A stretch of DNA of 64,000 nucleotides from NCBI RefSeq assembly GCF_019134595.1, contig NZ_CP077770.1, positions 826,001 to 890,000 of the forward strand. Reading direction: 5' to 3'. This document shows, one piece after another, positions 1 through 9,225 of this stretch (positions are counted from its first letter, which is position 1; each line of letters begins with the position of its first letter). A program made the position numbers and the translations under genes. Below the pieces are notes generated by a model. That model had not been told where the DNA came from. It searched no databases and was given only the letters and a program-made list of their open reading frames with translations. This DNA comes from Pseudoalteromonas shioyasakiensis. GTDB taxonomy: Bacteria; Pseudomonadota; Gammaproteobacteria; Enterobacterales; Alteromonadaceae.

Positions 1-2
1 CG

Positions 3-3000
3 TTATTACGTCAAATTCACCCTGAGTGGACTGCGGCAGAAATTCAATCTGCGCTATCAATGACTGCAGAAAACGTGGTTAAATATCACCGTTTAAACAG
101 CGAAAGTGATGTTGTAGCTGATGCGAAAATCTATCGCTCTGGCGCAGGTCGCATCAATGTTGGATTAGCTGCAAAAGCGGGTTTTGTAATGGATGAAACA
201 GCTGATAACTTCTTAGCTGCTGACCCATACAATGGTGGTACACCACATAAACTTAACTTACCAAACCTTGTAAATTTCTCGTGTGCGCCTGAGTGTCAGT
301 GGGTTCGTACAATTAAAGCAACAGAAGATGGTACTTGGACTGTAAGCCATGAAGATGTTGAAAACTGGGCATTTGATGTAAACACACAAGCAGCACAAAA
401 TGGTGTGAACATCGATATCTTCCCGAAAACTTTCACACTGAAAAAAGGTGAAACACAAACAATCATTGTTAAAGCATCAATCATGGATACTCAAGATTGG
501 TTCAGTAACTCTGAAGTTGAGCTGCATACAAACCTTGTTTTCCAAGCTGAAGAAGCGGATATCCCTGATGCGCATTGGCCTGTGGCGTTTAAATATGACC
601 GTGGTAACTTACCATCATCATTAGAGACGACTGCTCACTCAAATGTAGGTACTTATGTTGCTAAAGGTATTGTGCTACCAAGCGTTGAAGCGCCTGTGGC
701 TCGTGCATATGAGCCGGTTAAGGCTGAGATCACCACGGTAACTTTACCTAAAGACGATGACCGTACTCACCCTTGGGCTATGAATCGCAATGATGATGTT
801 GATGCGGCTGATATTTTAGATGAAGCAACATTTACTAAATTTGTTACTGTGCCAGCTAACTCAAAACGTTTTATTGCTGAAACAGTCGGTGTTGAATCAG
901 AGCTAGAAGGTACCTTGAACGTAGGTAATCCTACTTTATACGTAGGTAAAGACTACAACGGTGATGGTATTGTTCAGCCTCAAGACGAAATCTTGTGTGT
1001 ATCTAATCATAAGATTTATAAAAACTTCTGTAATATTAACAACCCTGAAGAAGGTGAGTACTGGGTTGTAGCTTATAATACGAATAAATCGTCTGTTGAT
1101 GCGGTTGAAGAAACGTTTGAACTTGCTACAGCGATTGTGTCTGACCAAGTTGCATCAGGTATGACTGCAAGTTTGCCGGGAAGTGATGGTCAAAATACTG
1201 TTGAAATGACAGTCGACTGGGACATGGACCTTGATGCCGACAGCGTGTACTACTCACTATTAGATGTAGGGACATCGGCAGTGAATCATGGCAACCTAGG
1301 CTCTATTCCATTTAAGCTTAACCGTGGTAATGATGTTGCACACCTTGATGCGCCATACACAGGTGCAAAAGTGGGCGATATGGTGCCTTACACATTTGAA
1401 GTGTTAGCGAATAACTCAGGTGTAGATCGTGAGTTCTCACTAGAGCTTGATATACCTGCAGGTCTGGATATCAAAGCAGAAAATGTAATGGTTTCAACAG
1501 CATCTGAAATCAACGTTGAAATTGCCGACGGTAAAGTGATTGTAACGGGCACACAAGCGGATACTCGCGATGTTGAGCCTGATTATATCGTGTCAGATAA
1601 CATCACTGATGAAATGTGTCGTACGCCTGATTTTGGTAACTCAAACCCAGGTGGTTATGTCGATTTATCAGAGTTTGGTATCACGCCAACTCTATCAGGT
1701 TTCGATGAAAGTAATCTTTACAATTCTCAAAGTGGTTACTCATTACCAATCGCAAGTTTCTACAATGGTGCTTATGACACATTCAGTCTGTATAACAATG
1801 CTGAAAATACTAATATCCAAAACTCGATAATCCAAATTCGTGGTATGGGTACAGTGAATACCAATGGTAGCCGATACTTCTATCCAGTACATAATCCGTT
1901 CCCTTATAACTCATTCCCTTATGAGAACATGGGTCCATTATGGCGTGGTTGGGAGTTCACTGATAATGGCTTATTACGCTCTGTAATGTCAGTTTGCTTA
2001 TCGTCTAACGAAGGTATTTCACTCGCAAGTACGGCAACTGGTTGGGGTATTATTGAGTGGGATAACGCATCAGATTACGATAACCCAGTGTATGACCGTA
2101 CAACAGGCAAATACACTTACACTAAACGTGATAACTCATTTGATTTCCAAGTGTTATTTAATGCAAATACACGCTTTGGTAAAGGTGAGCATGAAATTTA
2201 CTATGCATACGATAACCTAGATTATGGGTCGACACGTCCTGCAGGTAGTATCGGCCTGCAAGGTTTCCGTGGTGCGCAGTATGAATATGGTCCACTTGAA
2301 AACTACCGTGGTATCCAAATTGCTTATAACAACCTAGATGAAGTGATCAGTGATGGTTACGTTGTGTGTATGGACTATGTAGGTCCTGAGTCATCACAAT
2401 TTGAAGTGACTGCTTGGGCCGAAGTTACGCCGTCTGCAGCAGGTCAAACACTTGAAGTTGCAGCTAAAGCAGCAATCTCAGGTCTGAATGACATGACTTC
2501 AACAGCAACACTGGCCATTCCAGGCAACATCACTGTGGTAGCGCTTGATGACATGGTAACAACAGAAGAAACACCGATTAGCTTTGATGTTCATCATATT
2601 GATGAAAAGAACTCGAAGAATGAAATCTCGGTTATTTCTGACGACGTAAGCTATGAAGTTGATGGCGATACAGTCACGATCACACCAAATGAGAACTTCT
2701 CTGGTGAGACCGAAGTAACTGTAATGGTATCTGATATTGAATACCCATCAGATGCTGCAAGCACGACCTTTATGTTAACGGTTGAAGCAGTTAATGATGC
2801 ACCAGTAGTTGTCGTTGAAGCAAGTGCTCAGCAAGTAACTGAGGGCAGCGTTATTACCCTTGATGCATCAGCATCACATGATTTAGATAACGATGAGTTA
2901 ACTTTCTCATGGGAAGGCCCTGGTACAATCGCAAGCCCAACATCAGCAATCACTGAAGTATCAGGCTTAACGGCTGGTGAGCATCAGTTTACTGTAACGG

Positions 3001-3170
3001 TTAGTGATGGTGTAGAAGCCATGGAGCTAGGTGTAGCTGTAACGGTAACGGCGCAAGAAACAACCGTTGTTCCTGAAGAAAAAGCGAAATCATCAAGTGG
3101 TTCACTTGCTTGGTTCACTGTTCTATTAGCTGGTTTTGCAGGTGTTCGTCGCCGCGTAAAACGAGGCTAA
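3..3170 (+). CDS. Subtilisin-like S8 serine protease, C-terminal part (5' end outside window)
   Basis: The frame is open from the first bases, before the first ATG at 60, and the opening residues (LLRQIHPEWTAAEIQSALS) match the helix that follows the catalytic Ser in S8 subtilases, so the catalytic domain lies upstream of the window. About 1,055 residues are visible: a fibronectin/Ig-like central part, an EF-hand-like loop DYNGDGIVQPQDE near visible residue 315, a cadherin-like repeat near 845, a PKD/Ig-like repeat near 935, and a tail of Ser/Gly, a hydrophobic stretch and an Arg/Lys cluster (RRRVKRG). That tail resembles the GlyGly-CTERM sorting signal processed by rhombosortase in marine gammaproteobacteria. 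Inferred to be an exported, surface-attached or type II-secreted protease. Confidence 0.82.
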   Translation, partial: LLRQIHPEWTAAEIQSALSMTAENVVKYHRLNSESDVVADAKIYRSGAGRINVGLAAKAGFVMDETADNFLAADPYNGGTPHKLNLPNLVNFSCAPECQWVRTIKATEDGTWTVSHEDVENWAFDVNTQAAQNGVNIDIFPKTFTLKKGETQTIIVKASIMDTQDWFSNSEVELHTNLVFQAEEADIPDAHWPVAFKYDRGNLPSSLETTAHSNVGTYVAKGIVLPSVEAPVARAYEPVKAEITTVTLPKDDDRTHPWAMNRNDDVDAADILDEATFTKFVTVPANSKRFIAETVGVESELEGTLNVGNPTLYVGKDYNGDGIVQPQDEILCVSNHKIYKNFCNINNPEEGEYWVVAYNTNKSSVDAVEETFELATAIVSDQVASGMTASLPGSDGQNTVEMTVDWDMDLDADSVYYSLLDVGTSAVNHGNLGSIPFKLNRGNDVAHLDAPYTGAKVGDMVPYTFEVLANNSGVDREFSLELDIPAGLDIKAENVMVSTASEINVEIADGKVIVTGTQADTRDVEPDYIVSDNITDEMCRTPDFGNSNPGGYVDLSEFGITPTLSGFDESNLYNSQSGYSLPIASFYNGAYDTFSLYNNAENTNIQNSIIQIRGMGTVNTNGSRYFYPVHNPFPYNSFPYENMGPLWRGWEFTDNGLLRSVMSVCLSSNEGISLASTATGWGIIEWDNASDYDNPVYDRTTGKYTYTKRDNSFDFQVLFNANTRFGKGEHEIYYAYDNLDYGSTRPAGSIGLQGFRGAQYEYGPLENYRGIQIAYNNLDEVISDGYVVCMDYVGPESSQFEVTAWAEVTPSAAGQTLEVAAKAAISGLNDMTSTATLAIPGNITVVALDDMVTTEETPISFDVHHIDEKNSKNEISVISDDVSYEVDGDTVTITPNENFSGETEVTVMVSDIEYPSDAASTTFMLTVEAVNDAPVVVVEASAQQVTEGSVITLDASASHDLDNDELTFSWEGPGTIASPTSAITEVSGLTAGEHQFTVTVSDGVEAMELGVAVTVTAQETTVVPEEKAKSSSGSLAWFTVLLAGFAGVRRRVKRG

Positions 3171-3195
3171 GTACTCCCTAAGTATGTTATGTGAC

Positions 3196-3218
3196 AAAGG
3201 GCCTTCGGGCCCTTTTTT
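3196..3218 (+). terminator. Rho-independent terminator of the S8 protease gene
   Basis: An 8-bp GC-rich stem (AAAGGGCC / GGCCCTTT) with a TTCG tetraloop is followed by a T run, 25 bp after the stop codon. The rest of the 332-bp gap to the next gene is AT-rich and shows no gene. Confidence 0.9.
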
Positions 3219-3502
3219 CGGTATTTAAAATCATGTTATACATTTTTAATAACCAAAAAGAATAACTAACAACTGAAAACCTATGTAGCAAAATGTACAT
3301 GCTATTTTATATTTTTTTCAGTGTGTTAGTTTGGAATTAGGGCGTAAAGTAACAGTCTTCGCGGCTTTGTTAGTCAAAAAAATTATACAAAAAAGCACGC
3401 AAACGATATGATCGACCCTGATTGGGTAAAGACTAAATAGTTTTTAGTAGTATAAAGTTGTCATAGTAATTGTTATTTATGACATAAAGGTGAATTGCGT
3501 TA

Positions 3503-4345
3503 ATGAAGAAATTGTTTGGCTTAGTATGTTGTTTAACAGCATCAACTGCGTTTGCGCAGGCTGATGTTAAACAACCACAATTAATTAAAAAGTCGACAAT
3601 ACATGCCAGTATCACAGTGGGTTACGGAGGCATTGAGAACCCGGTACTTGATGCTGACGATGTCACTTCCCCAATTCTGCCAAGCTTTGCTTATTACGGT
3701 GATAACTGGTATTTCGATGATTTTTCTGTTGGCTACAGCCTATATGAAACAGAAAAATTTTATGTCGATTTACTGGGGCGCTTTAATGATGATGGATTTT
3801 TCTTTGAGTTGGATGGGGTAGATAAACTCTATGCCACAGGTGTTGTCCGTTCAAGCTCTGGGCGACCTACATTACCCACCGCGTCACCAATTAATCTAAC
3901 ACCTATAGAGCGCGACCTTTCTTACATGGCTGGGTTATCATCGGCAGTAAACGTCTACGATGGCATTTGGTTAAGTGCGGCGTATGTCCATGATGTAACT
4001 AATGTTCATAATGGTTATGAAATCTTGCTAAACGGCTATCAAGTATTTGAACTGTTTTCTGGTACTGCTGGCATTGAGGCAGGCATCAATTACAAGAATG
4101 AAGAACTGATCGATTATTACTACACGGTTAATCCATCAGAAAGCAAAACGCGTTTACTAAGTTACAACTTAGAAAGTGCCACCAACTACTACTTAAAAGT
4201 AAGTTACGAATACCCGATCAGCGATAATTTCAGTCTTGATTTCAAACTTAAACACACTTGGCTTGATAGCAACTTAGCTAACTCACATATGATCAATAAA
4301 AACGGCTATTTCTCTGGCTTTACGGGCATTACTTACCACTTTTAG
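3503..4345 (+). CDS. MipA/OmpV family outer-membrane protein
   Basis: 280 residues with a Sec signal peptide (cleavage after AFA, about residue 18). The mature protein has alternating aromatic/polar beta-strand patterning, the family-style segment around 'ILPSFAYYGDNWYFDD', and a terminal Phe (ITYHF) typical of outer-membrane beta-barrels. MipA was described as a scaffold linking MltA and PBP1b, and OmpV-type members as porins or adhesins; the exact role here is unknown. The gene converges on a DUF3019/response regulator/kinase operon whose last gene overlaps its 3' end by 17 bp. This grouping of MipA-like porin, DUF3019 and two-component pair suggests an envelope-stress regulon. Confidence 0.8.
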   Translation: MKKLFGLVCCLTASTAFAQADVKQPQLIKKSTIHASITVGYGGIENPVLDADDVTSPILPSFAYYGDNWYFDDFSVGYSLYETEKFYVDLLGRFNDDGFFFELDGVDKLYATGVVRSSSGRPTLPTASPINLTPIERDLSYMAGLSSAVNVYDGIWLSAAYVHDVTNVHNGYEILLNGYQVFELFSGTAGIEAGINYKNEELIDYYYTVNPSESKTRLLSYNLESATNYYLKVSYEYPISDNFSLDFKLKHTWLDSNLANSHMINKNGYFSGFTGITYHF

Positions 4346-5519
4346 GCCAGCGAATAGTGATCTCTGCACCGCCTGTTTGCGAACTGTTAGCCAAGCTAAT
4401 TTTACCGCCATGCCAGCTGGCAATACGATGCACGATATAAAGCCCTAATCCATAACCACTCGCTAGTTTATCTCCTTCACCTCGTTTAAAAGGCTCAATG
4501 AGTGCATCCGCATTAATTGGTAAGCCAGGTCCATCGTCTGTAATGCTTATACTGTAATAGCCCGCTTTTTCTTTGCTACTTATATGGATAGTGTGTTTTG
4601 CGTATTTTGTGGCGTTGATCAGTAAGTTTTGTACCGCGATTGCCATAAAGCTTGCTTCGCAATAGGCTGTGTCTACTTCAAGCGCCGGAATGAATTTGAG
4701 TTCTTTGTATAAATCGAATTTAGCAATTTCTGTGTTGATCAGTTTAGCTAAGTTAACTTTCTCCTGATTAAATACACTTTGCTGGTGCTCTAAGCGAGCG
4801 AACGATAAGTACTGCTCTAGACGTAATTCAATCTCATCGATATCACGCTCAATTTGGCTACTTTCTTGAGATTCCAAATCGGCAATCGACAAAGCAAATC
4901 GCATACGGGTAAGAGGTGTGCGAATTTCATGAGAAATAATACGCGATAAGTCATTATGGAGCTGAACAAACTTATTGATGCGCTCAGACATATGGGTGAA
5001 GGTGCTGGCTAATGGGGCAATAGATGAATTTGGTTTTATATCAAGCTCTATACGTTGCGGTTTTTTACTAAAGCGATGAGCTGCGCGTTGTAATAAGCTC
5101 AAATCGCGAAACACTGGGCGAATGAATAATAAGATCATCGCACCAAGTAAAAAGTAAAAGGCAAAAAATGCAAGCCAGTCAGTTTTTGCTTGCGAAATCA
5201 AAGAAATGGGGCCAACTTTTTGGATGCTGCCGTTATTGCCTTTGAGGTATATATACTGCTGATTGTTTTCGGTGACGCTAATAATGCCATCTTTATCGAA
5301 TTTGGCTTGTAATGAATCAGGCAAAACAAGCTCATTTTGGTTAAAGGAGCTGATCCTCGCTTCTTTTTGTTCAGCAATTTGTGCAAGTTCAGCAACGCTT
5401 ATTTGCACACTCGGTATGTGCTCAGAAAAAAACTGATTATAAAGCTGGCCAAAAGCTAAAACTAAGGCAATTAAGCTTACTGTGATAATTAAGTACAGCT
5501 TAAAAAATTGCTGCTTCAT
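4329..5519 (-). CDS. Two-component sensor histidine kinase
   Basis: 396 residues. An N-terminal membrane helix (about 8-28) and a second helix (about 115-137) bracket a short periplasmic sensor of about 85 residues. HAMP-like and HisKA segments follow, with the phospho-accepting His in 'SHEIRTPLTRMRF' (about residue 197), then HATPase_c with N box 'NLLINATKYA' and G boxes 'DDGPGLP' and 'GYGLGLYIV'. The small sensor and RstB/CpxA-like layout suggest that it senses an envelope signal. Its ATG overlaps the stop of the upstream regulator gene (ATGA), so translation is probably coupled. The 3' end overlaps mipA on the other strand. Confidence 0.9.
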   Translation of the reverse strand: MKQQFFKLYLIITVSLIALVLAFGQLYNQFFSEHIPSVQISVAELAQIAEQKEARISSFNQNELVLPDSLQAKFDKDGIISVTENNQQYIYLKGNNGSIQKVGPISLISQAKTDWLAFFAFYFLLGAMILLFIRPVFRDLSLLQRAAHRFSKKPQRIELDIKPNSSIAPLASTFTHMSERINKFVQLHNDLSRIISHEIRTPLTRMRFALSIADLESQESSQIERDIDEIELRLEQYLSFARLEHQQSVFNQEKVNLAKLINTEIAKFDLYKELKFIPALEVDTAYCEASFMAIAVQNLLINATKYAKHTIHISSKEKAGYYSISITDDGPGLPINADALIEPFKRGEGDKLASGYGLGLYIVHRIASWHGGKISLANSSQTGGAEITIRWPKSGK

Positions 5520-6205
5520 ATTTTTGAAATATCCAAGCTGTATCCTTTACCTCGTACAGACTTGATATCAAGGGCTTCTTTTTGCTCGCTAATGGTTTCT
5601 TTAAGCTTTTTACGTAAACGGCTAATTTTTAAATCAATCGCTCGGTCAAGTCCGTCATACTCACGGCCAATAACATGCTTGAACAATACCTCGCGAGAAA
5701 CTGGTTCTGGGGTGTTTTTTGCAAGGTAGGCAATGATCTCAAATTCACTTTCATTGAGATTCAATGCTGTATTATGAAAATAGATATCGCGCTTTTTACT
5801 ATCGATACGCAAGATATCAATTTGGTGCGAAAAGTTATCTTGGCCAACGGTGTGGGCGATAATCGTTTTAACTTTGGCGAGTAACAGTTCAGGCTTAATG
5901 GGTTTTACAAGGTAGTCGTAAGCACCTAAGTTTAAGCCTTTAATTTGTGATTGCACAGAATCCAGCGCCGTTAGAAAAATAACAGGGCAACTGTACTTTT
6001 CTTTCAATTGAGAAATTAACTCAAAGCCATTGCCATCCGGTAGCATCACATCACAGATGATCAGCGAAGGCATAAAGGTGATTTCACTGCTACGGTACGC
6101 CTCGGCAGTATTAAATACATCTATGGTATAGCCATGCTTTAACAAAAACGTTTGAATTAAGCTTGCTAATTTCACATCATCTTCAATTAAAAAAATATGC
6201 TGCAT
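5516..6205 (-). CDS. OmpR/PhoB-family response regulator
   Basis: 229 residues. The receiver domain has acidic pocket residues E8-D9-D10, phospho-acceptor D52 (IICDVMLPDG) and the conserved Lys in 'YLVKPIKPE'. The C-terminal winged-helix DNA-binding domain ends with the wing motif 'SVRGKGYSLD'. It partners with the kinase downstream (ATGA overlap). Its ATG overlaps the stop of the DUF3019 gene (TAATG), so the three genes form one operon. The likely target is the convergent mipA gene or the operon itself; this is inference from position. Confidence 0.92.
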   Translation of the reverse strand: MQHIFLIEDDVKLASLIQTFLLKHGYTIDVFNTAEAYRSSEITFMPSLIICDVMLPDGNGFELISQLKEKYSCPVIFLTALDSVQSQIKGLNLGAYDYLVKPIKPELLLAKVKTIIAHTVGQDNFSHQIDILRIDSKKRDIYFHNTALNLNESEFEIIAYLAKNTPEPVSREVLFKHVIGREYDGLDRAIDLKISRLRKKLKETISEQKEALDIKSVRGKGYSLDISKI

Positions 6206-6606
6206 TATAAACTCCAGCCAAAGCGCCGTTTTATTCGGTAATCTTTAGCTTCATAGCTTGCTATTGACAGTAGTTGTTGCTTAACAACTTGATTGCTCAA
6301 TGGATTGATTAATTTCACTGTAAGCGGATGCTCAGTCTTAATCGTTAATTTCTCGATAATTAAACCACCTTGTGTGTAACACTGCGTATATTGTGGACGC
6401 TGAGTTATTTCTAAACAAAGCTCTTTAAAGGGAGCAACACGAAAATGAATCTGTATATTAAATTCACAGGCTTTTTGTTTAGCATCTATCACACACACGG
6501 TGGGTGAGACTTTAAAAAAAGGTTGCTCGGGACTGTCATCGCTTAAACAAAGCGACGAAAAACAAAGACAAAAAAACAGTAATAGCCAACTCAATCGGTT
6601 TATCAT
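6205..6606 (-). CDS. DUF3019 family exported protein
   Basis: 133 residues with a signal peptide (hydrophobic residues about 4-21) and four or more Cys in the mature part (VCVIDAKQKACEF, ELCLEI, QCYTQG), consistent with a small disulfide-bonded periplasmic domain. The sequence fits DUF3019, a family found in Pseudoalteromonas and Shewanella next to MipA and two-component genes. It is the first gene of the operon with the regulator and kinase and could be an accessory sensor. No biochemical function is known. Confidence 0.75.
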   Translation of the reverse strand: MINRLSWLLLFFCLCFSSLCLSDDSPEQPFFKVSPTVCVIDAKQKACEFNIQIHFRVAPFKELCLEITQRPQYTQCYTQGGLIIEKLTIKTEHPLTVKLINPLSNQVVKQQLLSIASYEAKDYRIKRRFGWSL

Positions 6607-7144
6607 TTAACCAAGTCTCTGTTTTTTATAAGTCTTTTCTTCAAAGTAATAATAACCATCGAAAGTTGATGTAATCTGCCCAACTCACTTTGAGTACTCA
6701 TTTTTTTGCCGTTTATTATAATTATTATTTATGCAGCCTATGAGTGGCGATTACACGATAAAAAAGCGGGTCTATCATACCTCATTTATCGTTATAGCTA
6801 CAAATAGGTGCTATGCAAAGCCAGTATTTTCAACCTATTGGCGTATTTTCTTTATATTCTAAAGTTAGCTTGTTGTTTTAAAAGGGAAACTGAATTTATA
6901 TTTAGTTTTAGCTAATAGTTTTTCACTAAGTTTAGTTGGGCCTAAGTCTTTACTATTCTGCGTTATTTGTTAATCGTTTCGTACAAAATGATACAATTTA
7001 AATTTAGCTTATTGAGACCACTATTTTAGCTGATGTAATTAAACATTTGCTGAGCACGTGATTAATAATTAACAGATTCGACCTCTATTTCCATTTTATC
7101 TGGTAGTATAGTCAGGTTATAAGTAGTTTAAGCAGTGAACAATT
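6607..7144. other. 538-bp AT-rich intergenic region without a gene
   Basis: Lies between two divergently transcribed genes (DUF3019 operon on minus, DUF3581 gene on plus). It should hold both promoters. I find no convincing ORF, tRNA or strong hairpin in it. A plausible -10 for the plus gene is the 'tagtatagt' at about 7105. Confidence 0.5.
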
Positions 7145-7846
7145 ATGTTAAGTCCTTATTATCAGCAACATGCTGATTACGTTTCTATCTCACGTGAGCA
7201 AGGCTGTCGTTTTGCCAAGTTAGTGGCTGATGATTTCAATCCGTTACACGATAAAGATGCCAAAAAGTTTTGTGTGCCGGGCGATTTACTTTTTTCGCTG
7301 GTTTTAAACCGCTATGGCATCAGTGAAAAAATGGAATTCACGTTTGCTGGTATGGTTGATGAAAATTCAAAGTTGACCTTCCCAGAAGGTGCTGATGAGT
7401 TTGCGATCACCGATGGCGAAAAAGTTATGCTAAAAGTGAAACGCGAAGGGGCTGTTAGCCAATGTCCCGAGTTAACAAATAGCTTAATCAAAAACTATGT
7501 TGAGTTTTCTGGCACGACCTTCCCGCATGTAATTATTCCATTGATGGGTAAGCAGGATGTGATGATCAACCCAGCCCGTCCAATGGTGATTTACGAGTCA
7601 ATGTTGATTAACCTTGACCGCCTTGATATCAGTGCACCTGAACTAGAGTTTGCTGAGCCTGATTTTGAGTTTACTGGCAAACGCGGCAAAATCACGCTTC
7701 GCTTCAACCTGTTAGAAAATGGCGAAAAAGTAGGGGCGGGTGAAAAACACATGCTTGTGTCTGGCATTCGTGACTATTGCCAAGCAACGGTTGATGACTT
7801 AATTAGTTTTTATAATCAACGTAAAGAATCACTTAAACCAGCGTAA
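7145..7846 (+). CDS. DUF3581 family protein
   Basis: 233 residues, no signal peptide or membrane segment. The N-terminal part has 'FAKLVADDFNPLHD', a pattern seen in hotdog-fold (R)-specific dehydratases (the D..NP.H motif), followed by a family-specific region. It matches the DUF3581 family of marine gammaproteobacteria. A role in acyl-thioester metabolism is possible from the motif but not established. It has its own terminator, so it is probably monocistronic. Confidence 0.7.
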   Translation: MLSPYYQQHADYVSISREQGCRFAKLVADDFNPLHDKDAKKFCVPGDLLFSLVLNRYGISEKMEFTFAGMVDENSKLTFPEGADEFAITDGEKVMLKVKREGAVSQCPELTNSLIKNYVEFSGTTFPHVIIPLMGKQDVMINPARPMVIYESMLINLDRLDISAPELEFAEPDFEFTGKRGKITLRFNLLENGEKVGAGEKHMLVSGIRDYCQATVDDLISFYNQRKESLKPA

Positions 7847-7862
7847 TCTTTACAATTGATAT

Positions 7863-7887
7863 AAAGGGCGCTCATTGCGCCTTTTTT
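7863..7887 (+). terminator. Rho-independent terminator after the DUF3581 gene
   Basis: The stem aaagggcgc / gcgcctttt has one mismatch and a TCAT-type loop, and a T run follows, 17 bp after the stop codon. Confidence 0.85.
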
Positions 7888-7941
7888 GTTGCTGATGTTC
7901 CGCGTACAATAGCGCTTTTATAGCCAAATGTACTTCAGACT

Positions 7942-9177
7942 ATGTCAGTAGCGACCTTTTCAGAATTAAATCTTGCACCTGCATTGCTTACTGCCTTGCA
8001 AGAAGAGAATTATCACACCCCCACAGCAATTCAAGCGCAAACCATCCCACTTATTTTAGCGGGCAATGATGTAATGGGCAGCGCACAAACGGGAACGGGC
8101 AAAACCGCCGCGTTTGTTTTACCACTCCTGCACAATTTGTTATCTGCTGAAGTACTTCCAGATGCTGTCAAAGTCCTAATTTTAACGCCAACTCGAGAGC
8201 TCGCTCAGCAAGTATTTGCAAGTGTAGAGCGTTATGCTGCGCATACTGAAATAAAAGCAGCACTGGCTTATGGCGGTGCAAGTATTGGCCCACAAATTAA
8301 AGCCATAAAAGGGGCGCAGGTTGTAGTTGCAACACCTGGGCGCTTACTTGACCATGTGATTAAAGGTAGTATTAAACTTTCAAGTATTAATGCGCTGGTA
8401 TTTGATGAAGCTGATCGCATGCTTGATATGGGTTTTATTGACGAAATTAAACGCATCTTGCGCCATGTGCCAAAAGAACGCCAGACTTTACTGTTTTCAG
8501 CCACATTTGACGACAGCATCTTTAAACTCAGTAAGCAGTTATTAAATGATCCTAAATTAGTTGAAGTGAATAAACGCAACTCAGCAGCGGTTGAAGTTGA
8601 GCAGCTAGTTTATGCGGTAGATGAAGACCGTAAGCGCGAGCTGGTGTCACACATGATTGGCATGAAAAACTGGCAGCAAGTACTGATATTTACTCGTACT
8701 AAACAAACCGCTGATGTGCTTGCTAAAGAAATGTGTAAAGACGGCTTAAAAACCGAATCTATTCATGGAGATAAAAGCCAAGGTGCGCGTGATAAAGCAC
8801 TGCAAAATTTTAAATCAGGTGTCACAAGAGTACTGGTTGCGACAGATGTTGCTGCGCGTGGTCTTGATATTGCCTCACTCAAGTATGTGATTAACTATGA
8901 GCTGCCATATGTGGCTGAGGACTACGTACACCGTATTGGTCGTACAGGGCGTGCTGGCGAGAAAGGCATGGCGATGTCGCTGGTTAGCATCGATGAGCAG
9001 TGGCTATTGGACGAAATAGATATCTTACTCGACACAAGACTCACACCGCAGTGGTTACCAGGCTATGAGCCTGATTTAACCAAAGAGCCGAAGCAAGTAC
9101 GTAAAAATACGAATAAAGCACGCCGCTCTCGCGATAAAAAACGTATTTTAGGGCAAAAAAGTAGGAGACGTTCCTAA
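7942..9177 (+). CDS. DEAD-box ATP-dependent RNA helicase, RhlE-like
   Basis: 411 residues with the full DEAD-box motif set in order: Q motif (PTAIQAQTIP), Walker A AQTGTGKT (49-56), PTRELAQQ, TPGRLLDH, DEAD (about 155), SAT (about 187), and 'HRIGRTGRAG' near 331. A short basic C-terminal tail (KARRSRDKKR) follows. RhlE-type enzymes remodel RNA in ribosome assembly and mRNA decay, often under cold conditions. The short tail without a CsdA/DbpA RNA-binding domain favours RhlE, but subfamily assignment needs a tree. Confidence 0.88.
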   Translation: MSVATFSELNLAPALLTALQEENYHTPTAIQAQTIPLILAGNDVMGSAQTGTGKTAAFVLPLLHNLLSAEVLPDAVKVLILTPTRELAQQVFASVERYAAHTEIKAALAYGGASIGPQIKAIKGAQVVVATPGRLLDHVIKGSIKLSSINALVFDEADRMLDMGFIDEIKRILRHVPKERQTLLFSATFDDSIFKLSKQLLNDPKLVEVNKRNSAAVEVEQLVYAVDEDRKRELVSHMIGMKNWQQVLIFTRTKQTADVLAKEMCKDGLKTESIHGDKSQGARDKALQNFKSGVTRVLVATDVAARGLDIASLKYVINYELPYVAEDYVHRIGRTGRAGEKGMAMSLVSIDEQWLLDEIDILLDTRLTPQWLPGYEPDLTKEPKQVRKNTNKARRSRDKKRILGQKSRRRS

Positions 9178-9225
9178 ATCTGGCGTATATTTATACTACC
9201 CTCCTGCTAAAGTTGAGAGTTTAGT

